A stretch of 64,000 bases of DNA from Halorubrum lacusprofundi ATCC 49239 (lineage in GTDB: Archaea; Halobacteriota; Halobacteria; Halobacteriales; Haloferacaceae), in the NCBI RefSeq assembly GCF_000022205.1, contig NC_012029.1:2480001-2544000 (forward strand). The letters run 5' to 3'. The translations under genes and the position numbers were made by a program. The notes under the pieces were generated by a model, which was not told the origin of the DNA, ran no database searches, and was given only the letters and a program-made list of their open reading frames with translations. Positions 1 to 8,976 of this stretch are shown here, in pieces; position 1 is the stretch's first letter; each line of letters opens with the position of its first letter.

Positions 1-25
1 GTGATCGACGGCTCTGGGGTGACGG

Positions 26-338
26 CCTCCAAAGCCCCAGCCGCTCGCTTATAAATAGCTGACCGGAGATCGACGGCGAGGACCTCCAAAGCCCCAGCCG
101 TGAGGCGTCCAGACACTCGCTGCGCTCCTCGTCACTCGTTCGACTCGTTCCTGCGGTGCTTGCGTCGTCTCTGGGCGCCTCACGGTTGCCCCTTTGAGTC
201 CCGCCCCGCACAGCGACCGCAGCCTCACGCCTCCCCAGCCTCGTCGCTGGCGGCGATCGCCGCCAGCGACTCCCTCGCGCGTGCTACTCGGCCGCGAGGC
301 GGCCTCGCAGGCACGCGCCAACCGCATTCATTTATAAA
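26..338 (-). repeat. Dispersed haloarchaeal element, copy A (with an extra 3' block)
   Basis: Read on the minus strand, a TATA box (plus-strand TTTATAAA, 331-338) is followed by a conserved block (plus-strand CTCGCAGGCACGCGCCAACC, 304-323), then about 200 bp of variable GC-rich sequence, then a block reading GGCTGGGGCTTTGGAGG (83-100). A second 3' block lies at 26-43, just behind another TATA-like TTATAAAT at 49-56. The same two conserved blocks recur at 45830-45911, and the 5' block alone at 24904-24938. An open frame (327 to 49) runs through it and starts MRLARACEA, but the variable centre makes a conserved protein doubtful. The stretch 345-520 holds nothing else I can recognise. Confidence 0.65.
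243..270. repeat. 28-bp perfect palindrome
   Basis: A perfect inverted repeat without spacer: the half-site GTCGCTGGCGGCGA is followed by its exact reverse complement. It lies in the variable middle of the dispersed element and could form a cruciform or RNA hairpin. Confidence 0.7.
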
Positions 339-526
339 TGGCCGTCGCTCAACCTCTCGTTTAAATATGCTCTCGTCGCCACCGATCTGCAATACCCACT
401 CCCGTCATCGATCAGAGAACACGCTCGGTGGCCGACCGCTTCGAACGAGAATCCGCTCGAAGAATCGGATTCCAACGGCACTACCGAGCCGGAGCTAGCG
501 CCGAAACCGCCACACCCGGCGTGGGG

Positions 527-532
527 TATATA
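527..532 (+). promoter_or_regulatory. TATA box of the DUF460 gene
   Basis: TATATA sits 25-30 bp upstream of the GTG at 557. This spacing fits leaderless haloarchaeal transcription and decides the start codon of the downstream gene. Confidence 0.6.
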
Positions 533-556
533 CGCTCCAACGGCCTACGTGAATAC

Positions 557-2614
557 GTGACAACCCGGACCATCCGCGCCCGCGACCGGCCGGTGTTCGG
601 CGTCGACGTCCACAGCGGCGACGTCCGCGGCGACGACCCCTCCTACGCCCTCGTGATCTTGGATCCCGTCGACGACGACGATCCGGACGCGCCCGACACG
701 GACGAGCCGATGGCGCGGGTGACCCGCGACGTGGTGTCGTTCCGGAAGCTCTGCCGATTGATCGACGACCGCAAACCGCTGTACGTCGCCACCGACAACG
801 CCTACGAGCTGGCGGCGAACAAAAACGATCTCGTGGGCTTCCTCCGATCGCTTCCCGACGGCACGCGGCTGGTGCAGGTGACCGGCGCGGAGCGCCCGGA
901 GCCGCTCTCGCGGGTCGCCTCCAGACACGGGATCCCGTACGGGAAAGAGCCGATGAAGGAGGCTGAGGCGTCGGCCCGGCTCGCGGCCGCCAACGTCGGC
1001 CACGAGGTGACCGCCTTCACCGACGAGACGCAGGTGAAGGTGTCCCGCGGGCGCTCGACCGGGAAGGGCGGCTGGAGTCAGGACCGCTACACCCGGCGGA
1101 TCCACGGGAACGTCCGGAAGCGGACCCGACAGGTCCAGTCGAAGCTGAAGGAGGCGAACCTCGACTTCGAGCGCGACGTGACCGAGAAGTACGGCGGCTA
1201 CGCGAACGCGACGTTCGCGGTCGAAGCGCGCCCGGAGGACATCCCGGTGTCGAACTCGCGGGCGGGCGACGTGCGCGTCGAGGTCGAGCGCGAGCGCCGC
1301 GACGGGATCGAGTACGAGCCGCTCGTGAAGCGACGCGACCGGGTGATCGTCGGGATCGATCCGGGGACGACCACCGCGGCCGCCGTGGTCGGGCTCGACG
1401 GCACCGTCCACGCCCTCTACTCTTCGCGAACGTCCGACACGGCCGACGTGACGGAGTGGATCATCGAGCAGGGCCGCCCGATCATCGTCGCCGCCGACGT
1501 GGAGCCGATGCCGGAGACCGTCGAGAAGTTCCGGCGTTCGTTCGACGCCGCGGGCTGGCGACCGACCACGGACCTGCCCGTCGACGAGAAACTCCATCGG
1601 ACCCGCGAGACCAACTACGACAACGATCACGAGCGCGACGCGCTGGCGGCCGCGCTGTACGCCTACGACGACCACGAGGACCAGTTCGAGCGCATCGCGG
1701 CGAAGACCCCGCCTCGGCTCGACCGCGAGGCGGTGATCGCGGGCGTCGTCGCGGGCGGGTCATCCGTCGAGGCCGTCATCGAGGGGCTGAGCGAGGACGA
1801 CGGGAGCGGCGGTGGTGACGGGGGTGGCGACGGCGGCGCGGAGGAGACGGACCCCACCGAGCCCGAGCGCACCGAAGAGGAGGAGACGATCCGGCGGCTC
1901 CGCGAGCGCGTCGGCCGGCTGGAGTCGCACGCGGAGTCGCTGGAAGCGGACCTCACAGAGCGCGACGAGCGGATCGCGGAGCTAGAGGGCGAACTGGAGG
2001 AGGCGAGGCGGGAAGAGCGGATCGAGGCGCGGAGCCGGCGGGCGGTGTCGCGGCTCGAACGCGAGACGGACCGGCTGCAGCGCGAGCGCGACGAGGCCAG
2101 AGAGCGGGCGGACGAATTAGAGGGGAAAGTGGAGACGCTGAAAGAGCTGTGGCGGCTCGATCACTCCAACTTCGGGGACGTGGCCGCGGATCAGGGGCTC
2201 GCGAGCGTGAAAGTCGTCGAGCAGTTCACGCTCGACGCGCTGGAGGCCGCAGATGAAGCGTATGGCCTCGTCGCCGGCGACGTGGTGTACCTTCGGGACG
2301 CTTCCGGAGCGGGACGGCGGACCGCAGAGCGACTGGCGGAGACGGAACCGCGGGCAGTGATCCGCGACGGGAACCTCTCGGAGGTGGCCGACCAGGTGCT
2401 CTTCGACCACAACGTGCCGGTCCTCCCGGCCGACGCGGTCCCGGTGCGCGAGGTCGACGAACTGGCGGTTGCGAGCGAGGAGGCCGTGGCGGCCGCCGTC
2501 GACGACTGGGAGCGACGAGCCGAACGCCGGCGAAAGGACGAGAAACAGGAGCACCTCGACCGGATCATCTCGGAGCATCGAGCGGGGCGGACGCTACCGG
2601 AGACCGAAGAGTAG
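557..2614 (+). CDS. DUF460-family protein with RNase H-like halves and a coiled coil
   Basis: The protein has 685 residues. It resembles the archaeal DUF460 family, whose function is unknown. The N-terminal part holds FGVDVHSGD near residue 14, and a second actin/RNase H-like motif, GIDPGTTTAAA, lies near residues 265-275. A Gly/Asp-rich hinge follows, then a long charged coiled coil (about 440-530, heptads rich in Glu and Arg) and a compact C-terminal domain. The frame is open further upstream, but GTG 557 is preferred because a TATA box lies 25-30 bp before it. The paired RNase H-like folds suggest binding or cutting of nucleic acid; that is inference, and no catalytic set can be assigned with certainty. 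tyrS follows on the same strand after 100 bp. Confidence 0.75.
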   Translation: MTTRTIRARDRPVFGVDVHSGDVRGDDPSYALVILDPVDDDDPDAPDTDEPMARVTRDVVSFRKLCRLIDDRKPLYVATDNAYELAANKNDLVGFLRSLPDGTRLVQVTGAERPEPLSRVASRHGIPYGKEPMKEAEASARLAAANVGHEVTAFTDETQVKVSRGRSTGKGGWSQDRYTRRIHGNVRKRTRQVQSKLKEANLDFERDVTEKYGGYANATFAVEARPEDIPVSNSRAGDVRVEVERERRDGIEYEPLVKRRDRVIVGIDPGTTTAAAVVGLDGTVHALYSSRTSDTADVTEWIIEQGRPIIVAADVEPMPETVEKFRRSFDAAGWRPTTDLPVDEKLHRTRETNYDNDHERDALAAALYAYDDHEDQFERIAAKTPPRLDREAVIAGVVAGGSSVEAVIEGLSEDDGSGGGDGGGDGGAEETDPTEPERTEEEETIRRLRERVGRLESHAESLEADLTERDERIAELEGELEEARREERIEARSRRAVSRLERETDRLQRERDEARERADELEGKVETLKELWRLDHSNFGDVAADQGLASVKVVEQFTLDALEAADEAYGLVAGDVVYLRDASGAGRRTAERLAETEPRAVIRDGNLSEVADQVLFDHNVPVLPADAVPVREVDELAVASEEAVAAAVDDWERRAERRRKDEKQEHLDRIISEHRAGRTLPETEE

Positions 2615-2714
2615 TCCGGCGGGGCCGACGGCGGACCCCTTCCATCGAGACCCCCTCGCCATCCGTCCGCACGCATCCAGAAGTCATATGTCCGACAACC
2701 GCACAGTCGGGAGT

Positions 2715-3701
2715 ATGGATGCCTACGAGCGGATCACCCGGAACGCGGCCGAGGTGGTCACCGAGGAGGAGATCGAGGCTATGGCCGACGACCCCGACGG
2801 GAAGCGGGCGTACGTCGGCTACGAGCCCTCGGGCGTCCTCCACATCGGGCACATGCTCACCGCGAACAAGCTCATCGACCTCCAAGAGGCCGGGTTCGAG
2901 GTGACGGTGCTGCTCGCCGACGTACACGCGTATCTCAACGACAAGGGGTCGTTCGAGGAGATCCGCCACACGGCCGAGCGGATGCGCGACCAGTTCATCG
3001 CCTACGGGCTCGACGAGTCGAACACGCAGTTCGTGCTCGGCTCCGACTTCCAGCTCGACGACGACTACACGCTGGATCTCCACTCACTGGAGTTAGAGAC
3101 GACGCTCGCGCGGGCCGAGCGCGCGATGGCCGAGATCACCTCCGGCGACTCCGTGAAGGTGTCGCAGGCGGTGTACCCCCTGATGCAGGCGCTCGACATT
3201 CCGTACCTCGGCGTCGACCTCGCGGTCGGCGGGATGGAGCAGCGGAAGGTCCACATGCTCGCGCGCGACGTGCTTCCGAGCATCGACCGCGAACCGCCGA
3301 CGAGCCTCCACACCCCGCTCATCGCCGATCTGGGCACTGGCCGCGGGAAGATGTCCTCCAGCGAGGGCGTCACCATCTCGATGGAGGACTCCCGCGAGGA
3401 TATCGAGTCGAAGGTGAACGACGCGTACTGCCCGCGGACGGCCGACCCCGAGCCGACCGACGACGGCCAGTCGCGGGAGAACCCCGTTCTGCAGGTGTTC
3501 GAGTACCACGTGTTCCCGCGGTTCGACACCGTCGTCGTCGAGCGCCCCGAGGAGTACGGCGGCGACTTGGAGTACGACAGCTACGACGCCTTAGAGGCGG
3601 AGCTGGAGTCGGGCGAACTCCACCCCGCCGACGCGAAGGGGGCGCTCGCGGAGTACCTCAACCGGCTGATCGCGCCGGGGCGCGAGCAGCTCGCGGAGTA
3701 G
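2715..3701 (+). CDS. tyrS: Tyrosine-tRNA ligase
   Basis: The protein is 328 residues long, typical of compact archaeal TyrRS, which charges tRNA-Tyr in the cytoplasm. The class I signatures are clear: HIGH at residues 43-46 and KMSSS at 212-216. The Tyr-binding stretch near YVGYEPSG (about 33-40) is present and the C-terminal domain is the short archaeal form. The start MDAYERITRN matches the usual archaeal N-terminus; an in-frame ATG at 2688 would add nine residues. It is followed by a convergent gene, with a T-rich stretch at 3734-3739 that may act as terminator. Nothing unusual is seen. Confidence 0.95.
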   Translation: MDAYERITRNAAEVVTEEEIEAMADDPDGKRAYVGYEPSGVLHIGHMLTANKLIDLQEAGFEVTVLLADVHAYLNDKGSFEEIRHTAERMRDQFIAYGLDESNTQFVLGSDFQLDDDYTLDLHSLELETTLARAERAMAEITSGDSVKVSQAVYPLMQALDIPYLGVDLAVGGMEQRKVHMLARDVLPSIDREPPTSLHTPLIADLGTGRGKMSSSEGVTISMEDSREDIESKVNDAYCPRTADPEPTDDGQSRENPVLQVFEYHVFPRFDTVVVERPEEYGGDLEYDSYDALEAELESGELHPADAKGALAEYLNRLIAPGREQLAE

Positions 3702-3749
3702 GCGGCTTCGCTTCGGTCGATTCGTCTCGGTCGGTTTTTCTCGCCGTTT

Positions 3750-4502
3750 CTACTCGCTCGCCGTGTGGCCCTCGTACTCACAGCTCCCGTCCAGACAGCC
3801 GCGGCCGGCGGCCGTCTCGAAGACGGGGAGCCCGCAGTCGCACTCGTCGACGACGACGCCGGAAGGGATCGAAAAGGTGGTCTCACAGCCCGGGCGGTTC
3901 TCGCAGGCGAGGTAGACGCGACCGGGCGCGGACTGGACGGTGAGGTCGCCCTCGCAGTCCGGGCAGCCCCAGACGCGGTCGAACCGGTCGCTGACGGCGG
4001 CTTCCATCGGGTCGCACGCGGGGTCGAGACAGAGGTGGAACGGCTCGCCGCGCTCGATCCGGATCTTCGGAAGCTCGCAGTCCTCGCAGACCCCGTCGGT
4101 GACGCTCGCACCGGCGGGGAGTCCCCAGCGAGTCTCGCAGTCGAGACAGACCACGTCGCCCCGCGAGCGCACGAGTACCCCACCGTCCTCCGGGCAGGTG
4201 CCGACCGGGAATCCGGCTTCGGTAACCGGGAGCGCGCGGCTGGCGGTCGCCTCCTCGGCGACGACTCGGAGCCGGCGGGTGCCGTCGCGGGCGGTGATAG
4301 AGAAGCCGTCTCCGTCGCCCTCAACGACGACCGAGTCGGGACGGGTGAGCCACGCGACCGGCTGGTAGCCGTCGGCGTCGTGCACGAGGGTGGTGTCGTC
4401 GGGCTTGATCAGGACGACGACGCGCCCCCGGTGGGTCCGAGAGCGGTCGCCGCGTTCGGTCACTCGGCAGTCGCCTGCGAACACGCGGAGTCGTTCGGGC
4501 AT
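3750..4502 (-). CDS. NucS N-terminal (DUF91)-like domain fused to C4 zinc fingers
   Basis: The protein has 250 residues. The N-terminal 60 resemble the DNA-binding N-domain of the NucS/EndoMS mismatch endonuclease (VVLIKPDDTTLVHDADGYQP and the VAWLTRP that follows). After residue 100 come several Cys pairs of the topoisomerase I C4 zinc-finger type (CPEDGG, CLDCETRWG, CPDCEGDL, CENRPGC, CDCGLPVF). The NucS catalytic nuclease domain is absent. Single-strand DNA binding without cleavage is the simplest inference. It stands alone, convergent with tyrS and divergent from the RimK-like gene. Confidence 0.75.
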   Translation of the reverse strand: MPERLRVFAGDCRVTERGDRSRTHRGRVVVLIKPDDTTLVHDADGYQPVAWLTRPDSVVVEGDGDGFSITARDGTRRLRVVAEEATASRALPVTEAGFPVGTCPEDGGVLVRSRGDVVCLDCETRWGLPAGASVTDGVCEDCELPKIRIERGEPFHLCLDPACDPMEAAVSDRFDRVWGCPDCEGDLTVQSAPGRVYLACENRPGCETTFSIPSGVVVDECDCGLPVFETAAGRGCLDGSCEYEGHTASE

Positions 4503-4630
4503 GTCGCGGGGTTGCCCCGTTCTCCGATTTAAGCATGGGCGGTGAGGCCGAACCGCGAGCGACCGGCTCGCGATCTTCGGATGGGGAATTGTGTGTTTGA
4601 TTTAACAAGATCGTTTCCGTAGGTCTACAT

Positions 4631-5980
4631 ATGAGCGAGAACTCCGGTTCGGCTCCGTCGAGAACAACGGACTCAGCGTCTCCCGTTCGAGTCGGGGTAT
4701 TGAGTTTTCACAACAGCAAAGAGACCAAAGCGATCCTCAACGCCGTTCACGCGCTGGGGCACGAGCCGGTCTGGCTCCGCGAGGAAAACGCCCGGTCCTG
4801 GATCGAAGCCGGGAATCTCCGTTTCGACCCCGACGTAGAGGTCGTCTCGAACCGGCTGCTGACGACGAAGGCCGCACAGCCGCTCGACGACCTCGGAATC
4901 GCGACGAGTTACGCCGCTTCGTGTCCCGTGTTGAACCCGCCGGCCGTCGTCGTCCAGGCCATGCACAAGTACGGCGCCGCGGCGACCCTCACTGCGGCCG
5001 GGATCCCGGTTCCGGACGCCTACATGGCGTTCACGCACCGAACGATCAACGAGGGCAACCGACTGACGAGTGAGAAAGCGGTCCACAAGTCCGCGATCGG
5101 GACGAACGGGGCTCGGATGTCGATCGTCGGTGCGGACGACACCGTCTCTCCGCATATCGCCCACCGACGAGCGTTCTTACAGGAGTTCATCGACACCGGC
5201 ACGGAGCGACCGTTCGACGTCCGGGCGTACGTCGTCGACGACCGTATCGTCGGCGCGATGAAACGGTACGCGCCGCCGGACGAGTGGCGTACGAACGTCG
5301 CCGTCGGCGCCGAAGTCGAGGATTTCACCGCCGACCTCCCCGAGGAGGCGGCGCGGCTCTCGCGGGAGGCGGCCGACGTGCTCGATCTCGATTACGCCGG
5401 CGTGGACCTGTTGTGTCGTGACGGCGCGTGGTACGTTCTCGAAGTGAACGCGACGGCGGGATTCAAAGGACTCTTCGAGGCGACGGGGACCAGCCCCGCG
5501 CCGTTCATCGCCGGCCTCGCGATCGAGAGGGGCGGCGGCCGGGTCGACCTCGATCGCGTCACCGACCTCGCGGCGGAACTGGACGACTCGACCCCGGAGT
5601 GTAAGCCGTCGATCGACCCGGAGCCGACGGAGTCGGCGGCGATCGGCTACACCGAGCGCGTGACGGTGGGCGCCGGCGGACGAACGATCGACGCGATCGC
5701 CAAATCGGACACCGGCGCCCGGCGGACGAGCATCGACCTCGACGTCGCCGCGGATATCGGCGCCGGTCCGATCGTCGGTACGGTCCACGTGAAATCAGGA
5801 TCGCAAACCGGGCGGCAGAAGCGCCCGCTCGTCGAGATCGACGTCAAAATCGGCGACCGCTGGCAGACCGTAACCGCGAGCATCGAGAACCGGAACCACA
5901 TGGCCTACCCCATACTGCTTGGTCGGGACATTCTCGACGGCTACCGCGTGGACGTCACGAAACGGCAACGCGGGGAGTGA
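4631..5980 (+). CDS. RimK-type ATP-grasp ligase fused to a RimB-like retropepsin protease domain
   Basis: The protein has 449 residues. Residues 15-320 form an ATP-grasp ligase of the RimK/LysX group (Mg-ATP loops and LEVNATAGFKG in the catalytic core), a family that adds glutamate or similar amino acids to proteins or cofactors. Residues 335-445 match the RimB/DUF785 aspartic-protease-like domain: the DTGA flap-side motif is at 360-363 and LLGRD at 429-433. In E. coli rimK and rimB are separate neighbouring genes whose products add and trim glutamates on ribosomal protein S6; here both activities may sit in one chain. The target in this organism is unknown. It is convergent with the next gene, with one base between the stops. 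Confidence 0.85.
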   Translation: MSENSGSAPSRTTDSASPVRVGVLSFHNSKETKAILNAVHALGHEPVWLREENARSWIEAGNLRFDPDVEVVSNRLLTTKAAQPLDDLGIATSYAASCPVLNPPAVVVQAMHKYGAAATLTAAGIPVPDAYMAFTHRTINEGNRLTSEKAVHKSAIGTNGARMSIVGADDTVSPHIAHRRAFLQEFIDTGTERPFDVRAYVVDDRIVGAMKRYAPPDEWRTNVAVGAEVEDFTADLPEEAARLSREAADVLDLDYAGVDLLCRDGAWYVLEVNATAGFKGLFEATGTSPAPFIAGLAIERGGGRVDLDRVTDLAAELDDSTPECKPSIDPEPTESAAIGYTERVTVGAGGRTIDAIAKSDTGARRTSIDLDVAADIGAGPIVGTVHVKSGSQTGRQKRPLVEIDVKIGDRWQTVTASIENRNHMAYPILLGRDILDGYRVDVTKRQRGE

Positions 5981-5981
5981 G

Positions 5982-8324
5982 CTACTTCACCCGAACCGTT
6001 CGCGTCGCTTTGACGGGCATCAGCGGGAGATCGGGGAAGACGACTTCGACGACGAACTCCAGTTCGTCGGCGTCGGGCGGACCGAACACGCCGACTGGGA
6101 CCGTCGTCTCGCCGTCGAGGTACGTCGTCGTCGCGGTCATCTCCACGTCGTTGACGGTGACCCGGATCCCCGTGCGGGCGCTCCCGGAGACGGTCGAGAC
6201 CGCGACCTCGCACATCTCGTTTTCGCCGACAGCGATCGCGTCGGGGAAGTCGCCCCAGTCAACGTCGATCCGGGGGCAGTCACGGGCGGCGTCGACGATG
6301 CGCTCGGCGACGGAACCGCTCATGCCGGCGTTTTCCAGCGCTCCGGCGCCGGCGTCGACGACGGCGGCGGGAGAGGTGAGCCCGGCGTCCGCGAGGCGCT
6401 CGGCGCGGCCGGAGCCGACCCCGTCGATCGCGGTGAGCGCGACGGCCTCCCGCGAGACGCCGTGCTCGACGCGCGCCTCGACGCGGCACGCGAGGTTGGC
6501 GGCGCGGGGGCCGGCGAATCGGTCGAGAAACTCCGAGAGCGCGGCGAGCAGGCGGAGCGCGTTCTGCCGGATAACCCACGCGTCCGAGCGTAGGTCCGAG
6601 GGGATCGAGTCGGCCATCCCGGCGAGCAGAATGGCGAACACCTTGCGGTGGCCGTCCTCTAAGTCGGTGTCGCGACCGTCGAGGATCCGGTCGATCGCGT
6701 CCGACTCGGCCGAGCGCGCGGAGACCGAGTCGAACTCGCCGGCCGACGCGACGGTCTCCAACACCGAATCGACAGTCAGCGTCTCGTGGTCAGCGAGCCG
6801 CCGGAAGCGACGGGCCGTGTCGAGCCGGAGGTAGTACTTCGAGGCGAGCCGCCCGAGTCCCGTCGGCTCGATCGCGAGGTCGTCGTCGGCCGCGACGAAC
6901 CCGTCGTCGACGAGCGATTCGAGGGTGTCGCGGACGCGGTCGCGGAGGGTGGCGAACTCGTACTCGTCGGGCTTCGACTCGGCGCGGACGTAGTAGAAGG
7001 TGGTCTCCAACCACTCCATCACGTCTTCGAGCCCGCGGATGGTGCCCATCGCGATCTCGGCGTTGAGGTGCGATTCGAGTTCGGCGGCGAGCCGCGACTC
7101 GATCTCCTTGCCCTCCCTCAGTAGCGCGCGGTACTTGTCGGCGTCCGCGCGGTCACAGACCACCCAGCCGTACCCCACGTCGTCGTAGCCGGGGCGACCC
7201 GCGCGCCCGAGCATCTGGAGCACGTCGAGCGGCGAGATGTCGGTCTCGCCCTCCAGCGGGTCGTGATACTTCGTGTCGCGGATGACGACGCAGCGCGCCG
7301 GGAGGTTCACCCCCCACGCCAGCGTCGACGTCGAGAAGAGGAGCTTGATCTTCCCCTGCTTGAACCACTCTTCGACGCGGTCGCGGTCCTCCTTCCCGAG
7401 CCCCGCGTGGTGGAACCCGACGCCGTCGGTGACCGATTGCCGGAGGGTGTCGTTGGTGAGCTCCTTCGCCTCGTTGTGGAAGTCGTAGTCGCCCCGCGAA
7501 TCGATCGGGATGTCCCGTTCCGTTATCTCGTCGCGCGCCTTCTTGGCCGCCTGCACCGTGTCCTGCCGCGAGGAGACGAACACGAGCGCCTGCCCGTCCT
7601 CTCGCACGTGCGGCTCGGCCAGATCGAGCGCGCGGTAGAGCCGCCGGTACTTGTCGGCGAAGGCGTTCGAGCCGTGCGAGTACGTCTTCACGCCGGTTTC
7701 GAGGTCGACGGGGCGGTACTCGTCGCCGAACTCGTAGGTCGTCTCCGCGGGCGCGTCGAGCCACTCGGCGACATCCGCGATGTTCGGCATCGTCGCCGAG
7801 AGCGCGACGACGCGGGGGTCCTGTAGGCGGCGGAGCCGCGAGACGGTGACTTCGAGCACCGCGCCGCGTTTTTCCGAATCGAGCAGGTGGACCTCGTCGA
7901 TGACGACGCAGTCCACGTCAGTGATGAAGGAGTACCGCCCGGAGTCGTGCTTGCGCGTCGCGCTGTCGGCCTTCTCGGGCGTCGTCACGAGCACGTCCGC
8001 GCGCTCGGCACGGCGGGGGTTGAGGTCGCGCTCGCCGGAGACGACGTACACGGAGTAGCCGAGATCCTCGAACCGCTCCCACTCGCTCTCCTTCTCATTG
8101 GTGAGCGCGCGGAGCGGCGCGATGAAGAGCGCAGTCCCGCTCTCTGAGAGCGTCTTGCAGATCGCGAGCTCGGCGAGCGCGGTCTTGCCGGAAGCTGTCG
8201 GCGCGGAGGCGACCACGTTGTGGTCGGTCTCCAAGATTCCCGGCAGCGCCTCGCGCTGCATCCGGTTGAACTCCTCGAACCCAAAGGCGTCGGCGAACTC
8301 CGGCACCGCGTCCGCGACCTTCAC
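5982..8324 (-). CDS. Ski2-like DEAD/DEAH-box helicase, Hel308-type paralogue
   Basis: The protein is 780 residues from the GTG at 8324. Superfamily 2 motifs are in order: Walker A APTASGKT (41-48), DEVH in VVIDEVHLLD, SATMPNIADVAEW as motif III, and a QMLGRAGRPG motif VI. After the helicase core come a winged helix, a ratchet-like domain, a helix-hairpin-helix (IDGVGSGRAERL) and a Sec63/beta-sandwich tail of about 100 residues. That order resembles Hel308/Brr2-type helicases, which remodel stalled replication forks, but the N-terminus differs from the main haloarchaeal Hel308, so it may be a second paralogue. The frame stays open 26 codons upstream, without a better start. Confidence 0.85.
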   Translation of the reverse strand: MKVADAVPEFADAFGFEEFNRMQREALPGILETDHNVVASAPTASGKTALAELAICKTLSESGTALFIAPLRALTNEKESEWERFEDLGYSVYVVSGERDLNPRRAERADVLVTTPEKADSATRKHDSGRYSFITDVDCVVIDEVHLLDSEKRGAVLEVTVSRLRRLQDPRVVALSATMPNIADVAEWLDAPAETTYEFGDEYRPVDLETGVKTYSHGSNAFADKYRRLYRALDLAEPHVREDGQALVFVSSRQDTVQAAKKARDEITERDIPIDSRGDYDFHNEAKELTNDTLRQSVTDGVGFHHAGLGKEDRDRVEEWFKQGKIKLLFSTSTLAWGVNLPARCVVIRDTKYHDPLEGETDISPLDVLQMLGRAGRPGYDDVGYGWVVCDRADADKYRALLREGKEIESRLAAELESHLNAEIAMGTIRGLEDVMEWLETTFYYVRAESKPDEYEFATLRDRVRDTLESLVDDGFVAADDDLAIEPTGLGRLASKYYLRLDTARRFRRLADHETLTVDSVLETVASAGEFDSVSARSAESDAIDRILDGRDTDLEDGHRKVFAILLAGMADSIPSDLRSDAWVIRQNALRLLAALSEFLDRFAGPRAANLACRVEARVEHGVSREAVALTAIDGVGSGRAERLADAGLTSPAAVVDAGAGALENAGMSGSVAERIVDAARDCPRIDVDWGDFPDAIAVGENEMCEVAVSTVSGSARTGIRVTVNDVEMTATTTYLDGETTVPVGVFGPPDADELEFVVEVVFPDLPLMPVKATRTVRVK

Positions 8325-8519
8325 GCCGCACCACGCCCGTGGGCGACTCGACGGCGACCGAGAGTCGTTCGCATCACGTCGAACGGGGGGCTTCAAGCGC
8401 AAAGGCGTTTCTCATGCGGGCGGCCGGACCGAGCGGTCGGTGCGGGCGAGCGCGTCCGTCGCGTTCGGGCCCCACCGCCGACCCCGAGTGTTTACGTGAC
8501 CGCAGGTCGACCGCCCGGT

Positions 8520-8882
8520 ATGTTACCGTCGTCGCCAGTCGTCATCGGTGCCGCCGCCGTGATTGCCCTGCTCGTCCTGCTGATCGCCGTCCGCCGTCTG
8601 CGCGCCCCCTCGTCGGAGGCGCGCGAGTCGAAGCGCGCCCACGACGCCGCCCAGAAGCGCGAACCGCCGGTCGCGATCGGCGAGACGTACGAGTTCGGCG
8701 TCACCGAACTCACCGACCACCACTCGGGCAAAGAGGTCGCCGTCGGCAAAGTCGAGGGGTTTGTCCTCTTCACCCAAGACATTCCGAGAGACATCAGCGA
8801 AAGCGACGTGATCCGCGCCAAGGTGCTCTCCTTCAACGAGGGGCGCACCTCCGCGGACGCGACGTTCGTGACGAAGGCCTAG
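8520..8882 (+). CDS. Membrane-anchored TRAM-domain protein
   Basis: The protein has 120 residues. Residues 7-25 are one hydrophobic segment (VVIGAAAVIALLVLLIAV), followed by a basic stretch and a TRAM domain at about 48-118 (IGETYEFGVTELTDHHSGKE and the GFVLFTQDIP that follows). TRAM domains are small RNA-binding beta-barrels, and free-standing archaeal versions have been linked to RNA chaperoning. The membrane anchor is an unusual combination and may place RNA binding at the membrane; this is inference. The gene lies 94 bp upstream of mcm on the same strand. Confidence 0.8.
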   Translation: MLPSSPVVIGAAAVIALLVLLIAVRRLRAPSSEARESKRAHDAAQKREPPVAIGETYEFGVTELTDHHSGKEVAVGKVEGFVLFTQDIPRDISESDVIRAKVLSFNEGRTSADATFVTKA

Positions 8883-8976
8883 CGCGGTCGCGTCTCGAAC
8901 GCGAACGGACCGCCATCGAGTTCGCCTCTGCTCCGAACATGAGGTTCATACGTGGTGGCGACGAAGTGATTTCGTA

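Noticed and set aside
49-327. 92-codon frame in the repeat region
   Set aside because: It tracks the dispersed element, and its middle is variable; I list it as a repeat and not as a CDS.
545-1675. 376-codon open frame on the minus strand
   Set aside because: It lies wholly antisense to the DUF460 gene; its Val/Arg-rich composition is typical of an antisense frame in GC-rich DNA.
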